Assembly: GCA_010672785.1 (NCBI GenBank)
Contig: JAAHFX010000009.1
Location: 276,516-340,515 of the forward strand
Reading direction: 5' to 3'
From: Sphaerospermopsis sp. SIO1G1
GTDB lineage: Bacteria; Cyanobacteriota; Cyanobacteriia; Cyanobacteriales; Nostocaceae
Length of the DNA: 64,000 nt
Shown: positions 16,959-26,458 of the stretch, piece after piece
Layout of the letters: every line of letters starts with the position of its first letter
Numbering within the stretch: the stretch's first letter is position 1
The notes under the pieces: generated by a model
Database searches by the model: none
What the model was told of the DNA's origin: nothing
The model's input: only the letters and a program-made list of their open reading frames with translations
Position numbers and translations under genes: made by a program

Positions 16959-17249
16959 ATGAAAACACATATTATTTCTCCTGAAGCTAGTCGTGATTTA
17001 TCAGAAATTATTGATTATTTTGCTGGTAAAAATATTGATGCTGGAGAGAATTTTGTAGATGAGTTTGAAAAGAAGTGTAAATATTTAGTTAATTTCCCAA
17101 ATATGGGGCGCAGCTATGAGAATATTAGAGTTGATTTGCGTGGTGTGCCTTTAAATGGTTATGTTATTCTTTACCGAGTTATTAATGGTGGAATTGAAAT
17201 TGTGCGTGTAGTTAGTGGTTATCGAGATTTAGAATTTTTGTTTCAATAA
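16959..17249 (+). CDS. ParE/RelE-superfamily toxin
   Basis: A 96-residue type II toxin of the ParE/RelE fold: an SPEASRDLSEIIDYF first helix pair, the FPNMGRSYENI loop, and the YVILYRVINGGIEIVRVVSG beta-sheet core ending in RDLEFLF. ParE members poison DNA gyrase, while RelE members cut mRNA on the ribosome; the RVVSGYRDL end is more ParE-like. The gene follows its antitoxin by 2 bp and appears intact, unlike the rpn and hicB fragments beside it. Confidence 0.87.
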   Translation: MKTHIISPEASRDLSEIIDYFAGKNIDAGENFVDEFEKKCKYLVNFPNMGRSYENIRVDLRGVPLNGYVILYRVINGGIEIVRVVSGYRDLEFLFQ

Positions 17250-17337
17250 GTTATTCAGATTTTATCTCACACAAATATATAAAATAGGAATGCAAAGTTT
17301 TCACCCTAACCTCCACAAATAAATTTATTATATCCAT

Positions 17338-17399
17338 ATCCCCGACTTCTTAATTTAGTTATTTTCATAAACTATGATTCATTCACAGAAGTCGGGGAT
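17338..17399 (-). terminator. Long-loop inverted repeat after aspS
   Basis: A perfect 13-bp inverted repeat (ATCCCCGACTTCT at 17338-17350, complement at 17387-17399) with a 36-base loop lies 8 bp past the aspS stop. It shares its arm sequence with the xfp terminator. No strong T-run follows on the minus strand, so termination is less sure. Confidence 0.5.
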
Positions 17400-17407
17400 A
17401 AGAAACT

Positions 17408-19201
17408 TTACTCTTTCACCTTGGGTTTAAAAGTAGAAGCAACATGAAGTTCTTTCAACTGTTTTGCATCTACCGTTGCAGGTGCATCTGTTAACAAACA
17501 ACGCGCTTGTTGTGTTTTCGGGAAAGCAATTACATCTCGAATTGATTCCTCTTCAGCTAACAACATCACCAAACGATCTAAACCATAAGCAATACCACCA
17601 TGTGGAGGAGTTCCATATTCAAATGCTTCTAACAAAAAGCCAAATTTACTATCTGCTTCTTCCGCAGATAAACCAATAGTTTCAAACACTTGTGCTTGGA
17701 TATCTTTTTGATAAATTCGCAGACTTCCACCCCCAACTTCAAACCCATTTAAAACCAAGTCATAAGCTTGAGCGCGAGCGGTTTTCAAATCATTCACATC
17801 ATCGGGATGGGGTGCTGTAAAGGGATGGTGTAATGCTTCTAATCTTTTCTCATCTGCATTCCATTCAAACATTGGGAAGTCTGTCACCCACAGGAAGTTA
17901 TTTTTTCCCTCTGGAATTAAGTTAAATTCCCTAGCGACAAACTGACGTAAACGATCTAAAGTTTTGTTGACTGTTCCTGCATCCGCAGCAGCAAATAATA
18001 ATAAATGTCCAGCTTTTGCACCGGTTCTCGTTAAAATTTCTTGCTTTTGTTCTGGGGTTAAATTATCTTTAATTGCACCGATGGTGTCAATTTCTCCATC
18101 TTCCCGCACCCTAATAAAAGCTAAACCCTTTGCACCTGCTTCTGCTGCTTCTTTAAAAATATCTCCACCGGGTTTAATCCGCACATTGGAAATTGCATCA
18201 TTACCCATTGGAATGGGGAGAATTTTCACAATTCCACCCTTAGAAACCGCTTCTCTAAAGACTTTAAAACCTGAATCTTTTAAAATATCGGAAACATCAA
18301 CTAATTCTAAACCATAGCGGGTATCTGGTTTATCGCTTCCATATTTATCCATCGCATCTTTGTAAGTTAGACGCGGAAAAGGAAGGGGTAAATCAATTCC
18401 TTTGACTGTTTTGAAGATATGAGAAACTAAATTTTCATTCAGTTCTATGATTTCTTCTAAAGACATGAAACTCATTTCCATGTCTAATTGAGTAAATTCT
18501 GGTTGTCTGTCTGCGCGTAAGTCTTCATCCCGGAAACATCTAGCAATTTGATAGTATCTATCCATACCGGATACCATCAATAATTGTTTAAAGAGTTGGG
18601 GTGACTGAGGTAGTGCAAACCACTCTCCTTCATTCACACGACTGGGAAGGATATAATCTCTTGCACCTTCAGGGGTGGAACGGGTAAGAACGGGTGTTTC
18701 AATTTCGATAAAACCTGCGTTATCTTCTAAATAACGACGCATAGCTTTGACGACTTGATGACGCAGTTGCATATTTTGCGCCATGCGTTCCCGTCGCAAG
18801 TCTAAATAACGATATTTTAACCGCAAATCTTCCCGCACAGGATCATTATTACCTGTAGCCACTTGAAACGGTAGTTGCTTGTAGATACCATTAAGGATAT
18901 CAATTTTATCAGCGTAGATTTCTACTTCACCTGTGGGAATACGAGGATTTAAAGATTCTTCGGGACGTTCAGTAACTCTACCAGTGATAGCGACAACATA
19001 CTCATTTCGCAGCAGATTTGACTTTTCATAAGAATCTGGTGTACGTTGAGGATCACTAACGATTTGAACTAGCCCAGAGCGATCGCGCAAATCTAAAAAT
19101 GTGACTCCCCCATGATCGCGGTAACGGTCTACCCATCCGTATAATGTAACAGTTTCTCCAATATGCTCTTTTCTTAGTTCTCCGCAATAGTGAGTTCGCA
19201 T
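17408..19201 (-). CDS. aspS: Aspartyl-tRNA synthetase
   Basis: A class II aminoacyl-tRNA synthetase that charges tRNA-Asp, in the cytosol. It is 597 residues long, typical of the long bacterial type with the GAD insertion. The OB-fold anticodon-binding domain comes first (GWVDRYRDHGGVTFLDLRDR region), then motif 2 around FRDEDLRADRQPEFTQ, the GAD domain, and motif 3 near GLDRLVMLL. An ATG start at 19201 gives the standard MRTHYCGEL N-terminus. The gene stands alone. The gap to miaB holds GGGTGAG-type short tandem repeats. Confidence 0.98.
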   Translation of the reverse strand: MRTHYCGELRKEHIGETVTLYGWVDRYRDHGGVTFLDLRDRSGLVQIVSDPQRTPDSYEKSNLLRNEYVVAITGRVTERPEESLNPRIPTGEVEIYADKIDILNGIYKQLPFQVATGNNDPVREDLRLKYRYLDLRRERMAQNMQLRHQVVKAMRRYLEDNAGFIEIETPVLTRSTPEGARDYILPSRVNEGEWFALPQSPQLFKQLLMVSGMDRYYQIARCFRDEDLRADRQPEFTQLDMEMSFMSLEEIIELNENLVSHIFKTVKGIDLPLPFPRLTYKDAMDKYGSDKPDTRYGLELVDVSDILKDSGFKVFREAVSKGGIVKILPIPMGNDAISNVRIKPGGDIFKEAAEAGAKGLAFIRVREDGEIDTIGAIKDNLTPEQKQEILTRTGAKAGHLLLFAAADAGTVNKTLDRLRQFVAREFNLIPEGKNNFLWVTDFPMFEWNADEKRLEALHHPFTAPHPDDVNDLKTARAQAYDLVLNGFEVGGGSLRIYQKDIQAQVFETIGLSAEEADSKFGFLLEAFEYGTPPHGGIAYGLDRLVMLLAEEESIRDVIAFPKTQQARCLLTDAPATVDAKQLKELHVASTFKPKVKE

Positions 19202-19283
19202 AGTTATTTCTTTCTTTTTTTCCGGGCTAGATTAGGTGGATATTTGTCAAGGCTTTATCATTATATGCAAAAAAGAGATCATT

Positions 19284-19350
19284 GAGGTGGGGTGAGGGGA
19301 TGAGTGGATGAGGGGGTGAGGGGGTGAGTGGATGAGGGGGTGAGGGGGTG
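19284..19350. repeat. GGGTGAG/GGATGAG short tandem repeat
   Basis: A degenerate 7-8-base repeat, GAGGGGGT/GAGTGGAT, runs for about 67 bp between aspS and miaB. A similar array is at 35666-35716. Such short tandemly repeated sequences are typical of filamentous cyanobacterial intergenic regions. Confidence 0.8.
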
Positions 19351-19381
19351 AAAAGATTTTTACCTAGTCACCAGTCACCAG

Positions 19382-20728
19382 TCACCATTCACCAACTTCA
19401 CCTGTTAAGCTGAAAGCACGAACTTCGGTAATTTTCACCTTGACTATTTTTCCTTTCAATTCCTGAATGTCTCCAGGGAAGAAGGTGAGGCGGTTTCCTC
19501 TGGTTCTTCCCATTACCTGAGTTTTGTCTTTACTGTTTTGATCTTCAACTAAAACCTCTTCAATTCTGCCAGAGTAACGTTGCGATCGCTCGGCTGCTTT
19601 AATTCCCACTAAATGATTTAACCTTTGGAGGCGATCGCTTTTTACTTCTTCGCTTAGTTGATTATCCCACATTGCCGCAGGTGTACCCGGACGGGGTGAA
19701 TATGCAGCAGTATTCAACAGATCAAAACCAATATCATCTACCAATTTCAAGGTATTCTCAAACTGTTCCTCTGTCTCCCCCGGAAACCCAACTATTGCAT
19801 CTGCACTAATAGCTGCATCTGGCATATACTTCCGAATTGTATCAATAATTCTTCTGTATTTCTCGGTAGTATAACCCCGTGACATTGCTTTCAATAATTG
19901 ATTATCCCCAGATTGAAAGGGAATGTGGAAATGCTCGCATACTTTGGGTAACTCTGCACAGGCTTTAATCAATCTTTCCGTAAAATAACGGGGGTGACTA
20001 GTAGCAAATCTGATTCTTTCAATTCCTGGCACATCATGAACAAAGTACAGTAAATCTGTCAAAGTATGTAAGTGACGACCTTCAGGAGTTGAACCGGGTA
20101 AATCCCTTCCATAAGCATCAATATTTTGACCTAAAAGGGTAATTTCCTTGTAACCTTGTTTTCCTAATGTTTCAATTTCTGCACGAATAGCTTCAGGAGT
20201 CCGAGACTGTTCTACACCGCGGACATTGGGAACTACACAATAAGTACAACGCTCGTTACAACCATAAATCACATTTACCCAAGCAGTGACTTTACTATCT
20301 CGTCTTGGTTGGGTAATATCTTCAAAAATATGTACTTCTTCCGTTGCTACCAATTGATTACCATCAAAAACAGACTCCAACAAGTCTTTAAGCCTGTTAG
20401 CGTGTTGAGGACCCATCACCAAATCTAATTCTGGCACACGCCGTAATAATTCTTTACCTTCCTGTTGAGCCACACAACCAGCAACTACCAAAGTTAAATC
20501 AGGTTCTTTGTGTTTACGCTTTGCTTGCCGACCCAAATAAGAATAAACCTTTTGTTCAGCATTATCCCGAATAGTACAAGTATTGTAGAGAATCACACTT
20601 GCATCATTAGGATCTTCCGACCATTCAAAGCCCATATTTTCTAGGATGCCAGCCATGCGCTCCGAATCGGCTTTATTCATTTGGCAACCAAAGGTAGTAA
20701 TGTGGTAACGACGGGAAGAACTGGTCAT
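19382..20728 (-). CDS. miaB: tRNA-2-methylthio-N6-dimethylallyladenosine synthase
   Basis: A radical-SAM methylthiotransferase that adds a methylthio group to isopentenyl-adenosine 37 of tRNAs reading UNN codons. The 448-residue protein shows the UPF0004 domain with three cluster cysteines (C15, C51, C85), the radical-SAM CNERCTYC motif (C157, C161, C164) and a C-terminal TRAM domain (RYSGRIEEVLVED onward). The N-terminal TTFGCQMNKADSE is diagnostic for MiaB rather than RimO. A single gene with repeats on both sides. Confidence 0.96.
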   Translation of the reverse strand: MTSSSRRYHITTFGCQMNKADSERMAGILENMGFEWSEDPNDASVILYNTCTIRDNAEQKVYSYLGRQAKRKHKEPDLTLVVAGCVAQQEGKELLRRVPELDLVMGPQHANRLKDLLESVFDGNQLVATEEVHIFEDITQPRRDSKVTAWVNVIYGCNERCTYCVVPNVRGVEQSRTPEAIRAEIETLGKQGYKEITLLGQNIDAYGRDLPGSTPEGRHLHTLTDLLYFVHDVPGIERIRFATSHPRYFTERLIKACAELPKVCEHFHIPFQSGDNQLLKAMSRGYTTEKYRRIIDTIRKYMPDAAISADAIVGFPGETEEQFENTLKLVDDIGFDLLNTAAYSPRPGTPAAMWDNQLSEEVKSDRLQRLNHLVGIKAAERSQRYSGRIEEVLVEDQNSKDKTQVMGRTRGNRLTFFPGDIQELKGKIVKVKITEVRAFSLTGEVGEW

Positions 20729-20836
20729 GGGGAATTACGCTTAACTTGTATCATGTATTTTCAGTCTATTTACCATTCTATCGAAAGCGATCGCACTCTC
20801 AAAATAGAACCTAGAAATTCCTAACAATTTAGTTTT

Positions 20837-20915
20837 TGTAGGTTGGGTTAAGTGACAACGCAACCCAAAAATAGTCCTTCAATGTTGGGTTTCCTAACGT
20901 CAACCCAACCTACCT
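20837..20915. repeat. TAGGTTGGGT-type inverted repeat, copy 2
   Basis: Begins TGTAGGTTGGGTTAAGTG and ends GTCAACCCAACCTACC, giving an imperfect hairpin about 79 bp long. It is the second member of the family seen at 12637-12713. The remainder of the 20729-21012 gap shows no gene. Confidence 0.7.
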
Positions 20916-21012
20916 GATTTAATTTTGTTGGGTTAACTCAACCGCAAAGTAAGCGAAGGAGACAGAGAAAAGAGATTTTATTTATAAATTTTGCATGAGT
21001 TATAATAGCTGA

Positions 21013-22110
21013 TTACTTAAAGCTAATGCAATTCGTAAAAATTTTAGCTTGTGCTGATAAATTATGCTTTTCATACCAATTATAAGCATTATCCGCCACA
21101 ATCTGCCCATCATCCAAATTCATTTTCTGTTCATGGTTATCTCCCAACCAATAGTGTGTACCTGCAACCAAACCATCTATATCTTCAGCCTCATACCATG
21201 TTCCCACAGGTAAAACCCCATGAGCGCAGTAAGCAGCAAAAATAGTTGATTTTGTTAAAAATGGTAAGGGATAGTTAAAAAAACCCACTAACGAATTTGA
21301 GAGAATTTCACTAATTTCGGAAGCAGACTTAATTCCTAAGCAAGTGACAGGAATATGATTAACTGGGGGAAGATCAAATTTTAAACCAGGGCCAATATCT
21401 AAAATTTCCTCAATTTGTAACTCTTGACAAGTCCGTGCTAAAGCTATCTGAGATTGTTGATAAACACGGGAACGAGGGCCACTACCACCAAATATTACCA
21501 ATCTGCGGGGACGTGCTGATAAAGGTTTCAAAGACTCTGGTTCACCCACATTCGAGAAAACAGGTAAAGTAGGAACATCCAAGTGTTTACCCTTACCAAG
21601 TTTGATAATTAGATCAGCATATTCTTGTTTACTGGTAATACAGCGATCGCTCAATTTTACCAACCTGGCAGCTAAATTTCTCTGTAAAGGTGAAGTCCAA
21701 AACTGACTATTCCAAATCGGGCCAAAAGCGTAAACTTCATGAAACATCGTCACCAAACGGCGATTATTTGCAGCTTTGCGCCATTTTTCCAAAGCAGTTA
21801 CCAACCATACCGGACAACCCCGCCGTGCGTAACCGTAACCCACATAGTGTAAAAATACAACTTGTTCTGAGTCCTGATTTTTAGGTAATAATTCTAATAA
21901 AGCATTATCAGACCGATTGCTTACTTTTTGCAAAGTAAAATTGACTATAGAAGCATCGCCAATCCAATCAGGATCACCGATAATAAACTGAGTATTTACA
22001 CTTGTTTTCTGCCGCATTTTCCTAGCTAAGTTCAGTCCATAGTCACCCACACCATCAGTAGCAGGTGATAAACGAGGAACAACAGCAGTTATTTGCTTAA
22101 AATAATTCAT
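21013..22110 (-). CDS. GT-B type glycosyltransferase-like protein
   Basis: A 365-residue protein with an N-terminal VVPRLSPATDGVGDYGLNLAR segment typical of GT-B glycosyltransferases that open with a glycine-rich donor/acceptor loop. A Rossmann-like C-terminal half begins with RRLVIFGGSGPR. The classical E-x7-E motif of GT4 is not obvious, so the family is uncertain and it may be a divergent member. It is the first of several sugar transferases up to 28.8 kb, which suggests a shared role in making an extracellular polysaccharide. Confidence 0.65.
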   Translation of the reverse strand: MNYFKQITAVVPRLSPATDGVGDYGLNLARKMRQKTSVNTQFIIGDPDWIGDASIVNFTLQKVSNRSDNALLELLPKNQDSEQVVFLHYVGYGYARRGCPVWLVTALEKWRKAANNRRLVTMFHEVYAFGPIWNSQFWTSPLQRNLAARLVKLSDRCITSKQEYADLIIKLGKGKHLDVPTLPVFSNVGEPESLKPLSARPRRLVIFGGSGPRSRVYQQSQIALARTCQELQIEEILDIGPGLKFDLPPVNHIPVTCLGIKSASEISEILSNSLVGFFNYPLPFLTKSTIFAAYCAHGVLPVGTWYEAEDIDGLVAGTHYWLGDNHEQKMNLDDGQIVADNAYNWYEKHNLSAQAKIFTNCISFK

Positions 22111-22164
22111 GTAAAATCAAGTATGTATGCAAAATAAATTTAGGAGTTACGCATTGACAAAATA

Positions 22165-22186
22165 GGCTTACGTCAAAACGTAAGCC
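22165..22186 (-). terminator. Hairpin after the PEP-CTERM gene
   Basis: A perfect 9-bp stem GGCTTACGT/ACGTAAGCC with a 4-base loop, followed on the minus strand by TATTTTG. It lies about 58 bp past the stop of the PEP-CTERM gene. Its arms resemble the ends of the GGACTTACGC repeat family. Confidence 0.55.
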
Positions 22187-22243
22187 TTCCCTGATAATTA
22201 TTATATACATTTTGGAGGAATGCAATAAGCTGTTTGTAACGGA

Positions 22244-22981
22244 CTATGACTGTTTACGCTTTAAAGTTGTACTCGCTGCCACAGCACCAACTGCCAGGAC
22301 ACTGAGGACAGATATAGGCTCAGGTACAGGTACAGCTTGATTATTGTCTAACAAATTATCCTCTAATACAAACAGAGAGAAACCTAAACTATCACCTTCT
22401 AGATTCAAGACATTCGTCTGAAAATTAATTTCAGAGAATGTACCAGTTAGCTGCACAGCAAATCCATCACCCAATTGGTTAGAACCTGAACCATTAGTTG
22501 TCACCACATTTCCTGCAGCAATAGTTGTACTACCTACAAGACTTTCATCTAATATAGATAGTGTCAAATTATCAGCGAAATCAAAAGACTGAGTAACACC
22601 ATCCGTAAAGCTGAAAAGCAAAATAGGATCTATGACCTGCGCTCCACCCAGAGTAAGATTAACAAATCCAGTCTCGTCTGGTAGCCAGTCAATAGCAGCA
22701 GCTTCTTGAATCAAACCTGGATCTGAAACACCAGGAACATCATTAGTATTGGGGCTATTAGTCCAATTAGTGGGAAATGTTGCTGCAATCCCACCATTAA
22801 CATTCCCATCAGTTGATGTCAAAGTAACATCAAAACCGCCTAAAGTACCGGAGGCGATACCATCGGTTGTAGCATCTGTATCCCAATCAATACTAATTAA
22901 TGATACCGCTTGAGCAGATGCGGTGAAGCTTAACCCAACTACCACAGCACCAGCCGCAGCAAGCAAATTTTTAATAAACAT
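22244..22981 (-). CDS. Exported PEP-CTERM domain protein
   Basis: A 245-residue secreted protein. The N-terminus is a Sec signal (MFIKNLLAAAGAVVVGLSFT, then ASAQA). The body is low-complexity beta-type sequence rich in T, D, G and N. The C-terminus has a VPVPEP motif, a hydrophobic stretch (about 221-238) and a basic KRKQ tail. This PEP-CTERM signal is recognised by an exosortase-type enzyme in bacteria that make exopolysaccharide. The position between glycosyltransferase genes fits that association. No exosortase is visible in the window. Function of the mature part is unknown. Confidence 0.85.
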   Translation of the reverse strand: MFIKNLLAAAGAVVVGLSFTASAQAVSLISIDWDTDATTDGIASGTLGGFDVTLTSTDGNVNGGIAATFPTNWTNSPNTNDVPGVSDPGLIQEAAAIDWLPDETGFVNLTLGGAQVIDPILLFSFTDGVTQSFDFADNLTLSILDESLVGSTTIAAGNVVTTNGSGSNQLGDGFAVQLTGTFSEINFQTNVLNLEGDSLGFSLFVLEDNLLDNNQAVPVPEPISVLSVLAVGAVAASTTLKRKQS

Positions 22982-23158
22982 AGATGTTCTCCGTGACTTT
23001 TGAAACTAACACTTAAGTTGTATCACGTAGACCGAGTATAAGGGCGAACTTCATCAAATATTTCAGTAATATCGGTTTTGTTTAAGGATTCTGTAAAGTA
23101 ACATCTAGCTAGTACATTTGTTGCTGCTCATAAATTACCGAATTAATAGTAAGTAATA

Positions 23159-23247
23159 GGACTTACGCAGAAGTTACGGAATATCGAACCACTCCAGGCA
23201 CAGAAAACACAGAGGAATGAGGGTTTGAAGGATGTTTTGCGTAAGCC
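23159..23247. repeat. GGACTTACGC repeat family, divergent 89-bp member
   Basis: Starts GGACTTACGC and ends GCGTAAGCC, and is 89 bp long, exactly like the three closer copies at 43.1, 57.2 and 59.7 kb, but with a different interior. The rest of the 347-bp gap 22982-23328 shows no gene. Confidence 0.6.
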
Positions 23248-23328
23248 TGAGTAATATAAAAACAAATAGAATGTTAGTTTCTAATAGAGTGTCAATGATT
23301 CAATCATCAAATTAAATCCTGATCATAT

Positions 23329-24471
23329 ATGCCCAAAACCAGAAAACTGTTGTCCATAGGACATTCCTATGTTGTCCGACTCAACAGACGTTTAGTTAAT
23401 GAAATAGCTCGTTTAGGAAAAGATGAATGGGAAGTAACAGCAGTTGCTCCCAAGTTTGTACGCGGAAACTTACGACCTATAACTTTAGAAACCGATCCTG
23501 AAGAAATTTGTAATTTAAAAGCAGTATCAGTTTATGGCAGTAAAATTCCTCATATCATGACCTATGGTTGGCAACTGAGGAAAATTTTGCAGCAAGACTG
23601 GGATTTAGTACACTGTTGGCAAGAACCTTTTCTGTTTTCTGGTGGACAGGTTGCTTGGTGGATACCTGAGCAAATTCCCTTAATTTATCGTACGGCCCAA
23701 AGTCTACCTAAAAAATATCCCCCCCCATTTAATTTCATAGAAAAATATGCTATGCAACGAGCTACAGGATGGGTTTGTAGCGGAAAAGTAGTAGCTGATA
23801 ACTTAAAACCTCGTCCTGGTTATTCTCTACCCATGAAACTAATTCCTCTTGGTGTAGATATTGATGATTTTTATCCTGATCTGGATGCAGGTTTACAAAT
23901 TCGTAATTCTTTAGGTTGGGAGGAAACAGGAATACCTGTAATTGGTTTTTTAGGGCGCTTAATTCCTGAAAAAGGATTAGATTTATTAATGGGAGTTTTA
24001 GAGAAATTAGAAACTCCTTGGCGAGCTTTATTTGTGGGTAGTGGTGTCATGGAATCTTCATTACAAGCTTGGGCGAAAAAATATCCTGAACAAGTGAGAA
24101 TTTGTACCAATGTTCAACATAGTGAAGTTCCCCAGTACCTCAATGCAATGGATATATTAGTTGCTCCCAGTCAAACTGCACCTAATTGGCGAGAACAATT
24201 TGGTAGAATGATCATCGAAGCATTTGCCTGTAGTATTCCCGTTATTGGTAGTGATAGTGGTGAAATTCCTGCGGTGATTAAAGATGCAGGTTTGGTAGTT
24301 GGCGAAAAAGATGAAAATGGCTGGATAAAATCTATTTCTGATTTGCTTAATAGTCCATCTCTTCGTCAAGAATTAGGAACAAAAGGTTTAGCAAGAGCGC
24401 ATGAATTCTATACTTGGACATCTGTTGCTCAACAGCATTTACAGTTTTTTGAGCAATTTTTATCAGTGTAA
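23329..24471 (+). CDS. Family 4 glycosyltransferase
   Basis: A 380-residue GT-B transferase. The C-terminal glycosyl-transferase-1 domain is clear: an IGFLGRLIPEKGLDLL donor-binding start, FVGSGVME, and the EQFGRMIIEAFACSIPVIGSDSGEIPAVI block holding the E-x7-E nucleotide-sugar motif. The N-terminal acceptor domain begins MPKTRKLLSIGHSYVVRLNRRL. It is probably cytosolic or peripheral at the inner membrane, adding one sugar in polysaccharide or glycan assembly. It is divergently arranged relative to the PEP-CTERM gene and convergent with the methyltransferase downstream. Confidence 0.9.
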   Translation: MPKTRKLLSIGHSYVVRLNRRLVNEIARLGKDEWEVTAVAPKFVRGNLRPITLETDPEEICNLKAVSVYGSKIPHIMTYGWQLRKILQQDWDLVHCWQEPFLFSGGQVAWWIPEQIPLIYRTAQSLPKKYPPPFNFIEKYAMQRATGWVCSGKVVADNLKPRPGYSLPMKLIPLGVDIDDFYPDLDAGLQIRNSLGWEETGIPVIGFLGRLIPEKGLDLLMGVLEKLETPWRALFVGSGVMESSLQAWAKKYPEQVRICTNVQHSEVPQYLNAMDILVAPSQTAPNWREQFGRMIIEAFACSIPVIGSDSGEIPAVIKDAGLVVGEKDENGWIKSISDLLNSPSLRQELGTKGLARAHEFYTWTSVAQQHLQFFEQFLSV

Positions 24472-24570
24472 GTTTTACAAATCTTATAGGGATTATAATC
24501 AAATCCTTATAGCTCTTAATTCTCATCAATAAACTTGATTTACTTTAAGATTTTGGTTACAGTCTTTTAA

Positions 24571-25299
24571 TCAACTATGATGATGATTTAAACACTTCTT
24601 GAAAATCATAACATTCTGATAATACCAATAAAAAACATTTTTTGCTTCCCATTCCCTACGCAATTTCAGTGTTAAAGCTGAGTCAAAATCAAACTTGCGT
24701 TGCTGAAATTTTTCAATCCAGTATTCATTAGGTTGTTCATTTACATGATCTGTTCCACCTTGTCCTGGTGGTGCTGCTGTCATCACTACTATATCGGATA
24801 TTTTCGTAAGTAAATCAACGTATTTATTAGCATAAGTAGCTGGCAGATGTTCAGCTACTTCTGTGCTGATACAAACATCTGCTACATCATCAATGGCCTG
24901 GTAAGATTCTATATCGAACTTTTTAACTTTTAAACCTCTTGTTTGACAGTACTTCAAAGCAGCTGTTGAATATTCCAATCCTATTCCAGTTATTCCTCGT
25001 TGTTGGAGTTCCATCAATAAAGCACCTGTACCACAACCTACATCAATTACTGTTAGAGGATCAAATTCTTGATGAATAGAATCAGATATCACAGGTGCAG
25101 ACTGTAGCATTGGAGCGTCAACGACGCTATTATAATATTCATTGTCATATATTTCGTCATGTTCAGCTACTTTCAACATTAGTTTTTTAAATCTCAACAA
25201 GACAATGGTTAGAAAATTATTTCCAGACCAAATTTTCCGTCTTTGCTCAAAGGATATAAACTTGCGAAATAAATCTTTAGAATAACCATAAATAGACAT
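24571..25299 (-). CDS. Class I SAM-dependent methyltransferase
   Basis: A 242-residue methyltransferase of the Methyltransf_23/UbiG-like type. The SAM-binding motif I reads VIDVGCGTGALLMEL, followed by the acidic end of strand 2 (GLEYS) and the VADVCISTEVAEHL motif. It ends 3 bp after the family 2 glycosyltransferase gene on the same strand, so the two are likely co-transcribed. The likely target is a sugar or lipid-linked intermediate; this is inferred only from context. Confidence 0.85.
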   Translation of the reverse strand: MSIYGYSKDLFRKFISFEQRRKIWSGNNFLTIVLLRFKKLMLKVAEHDEIYDNEYYNSVVDAPMLQSAPVISDSIHQEFDPLTVIDVGCGTGALLMELQQRGITGIGLEYSTAALKYCQTRGLKVKKFDIESYQAIDDVADVCISTEVAEHLPATYANKYVDLLTKISDIVVMTAAPPGQGGTDHVNEQPNEYWIEKFQQRKFDFDSALTLKLRREWEAKNVFYWYYQNVMIFKKCLNHHHS

Positions 25300-25302
25300 A
25301 AT

Positions 25303-26301
25303 TTATTGTTCTCCATTAAGTTTTTCAGAATCACTTTGTAACTGATTTATATTATACGCAGGCCAATGTTTACCAATTTGTCGCCATTTTACATAGGTAG
25401 ACCATTTCAGTGGTTTGCGTTTTCGCCAAATTTGGGAGAAATTATTGTATAGCTCGTTTAACTGCCAGATGACACCACCTTCATCGGAAAATCCATAGTA
25501 ATCACAAGGTACTTTACGCCAACGGATATAGCCAATTATTCTATAAGGTATACTGAAAATGCACATTAGTAGAGGTTCATTATAAAGTGCATCAAAGCAA
25601 GCATTTCTACAACCATTTCTAAGGCGAACTAATTCGCTCCTGCCGATGGGTGAATGATTATGAATAACCTTAGCCTTAGTCAAGTATACAACATTAAAAC
25701 CTATATTTAGCAATCGTTTGCAATACTCTACTTCTTCGTGGCCATATATAAATTCTCCTCTATAGCCGCCTAACTTAATAAACAGATCCCGTCGAAGTAT
25801 GTGTCCATAACCACGGAAAGACTGTGAATAGCAATCATAAGCTACTGGTGCAGGCTGCATAAAACTAGGCAACAGATATCCTGTTTTATTTGTTTGTGCT
25901 AATGCAACTGCACCAATGCAAGAATCATTTTCTAAGACTTGGACTGCTTTATGTATACTATCTGCATCTAATAAACAAGCATCATCATCTAAAGACATAA
26001 TATATTGAGAACGTGCTTGTAAAGCCAGTTCATTTCTTGTAGCAATTAATCCTTTGTTAGTAGATTGTCTAATAAATTTTGTTCGTTTAATTACTGACTG
26101 ACTCACTAGATTTTGTATCTCAGTTTGAATGACAACATCTGATGCATCATCTACAACAATTACTTCAAATGGATAATCTTCTAATAGGAGTAAAGACTCC
26201 AAGCACTGAATTAAGTCATTGGGACGATTGCGAGTAGCAATACAGATAGATAATAAAGGCATATCGGTTAAAATAAACAAGTACTCTGTTACTAATACCA
26301 C
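25303..26301 (-). CDS. Family 2 glycosyltransferase
   Basis: A GT-A fold glycosyltransferase. The N-terminus SICIATRNRPNDLIQCLESLL, the acidic VVDDAS and the DDDA metal motif (MSLDDDACLL) are diagnostic. The late HEEVEYCKRLLN block carries the ED-like catalytic segment. The true start is probably the internal ATG at 26259 (giving MPLLSICIAT), since the family begins there and the first 14 residues look unrelated. It precedes the methyltransferase in a two-gene unit. Acceptor and donor are unknown. Confidence 0.9.
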   Translation of the reverse strand: MVLVTEYLFILTDMPLLSICIATRNRPNDLIQCLESLLLLEDYPFEVIVVDDASDVVIQTEIQNLVSQSVIKRTKFIRQSTNKGLIATRNELALQARSQYIMSLDDDACLLDADSIHKAVQVLENDSCIGAVALAQTNKTGYLLPSFMQPAPVAYDCYSQSFRGYGHILRRDLFIKLGGYRGEFIYGHEEVEYCKRLLNIGFNVVYLTKAKVIHNHSPIGRSELVRLRNGCRNACFDALYNEPLLMCIFSIPYRIIGYIRWRKVPCDYYGFSDEGGVIWQLNELYNNFSQIWRKRKPLKWSTYVKWRQIGKHWPAYNINQLQSDSEKLNGEQ

Positions 26302-26458
26302 TAAAATATATTATATTTCATGATACTGAAAATTATGACATTTATCATTTCACATTCAATACTTGTTAGGTTATATATCAAAATACCTAAATATACTTTG
26401 CAAAATCATAATTTGAGTTTTTGCCTAAAAGTTATATACGGATGTAGATACGCAAGTT

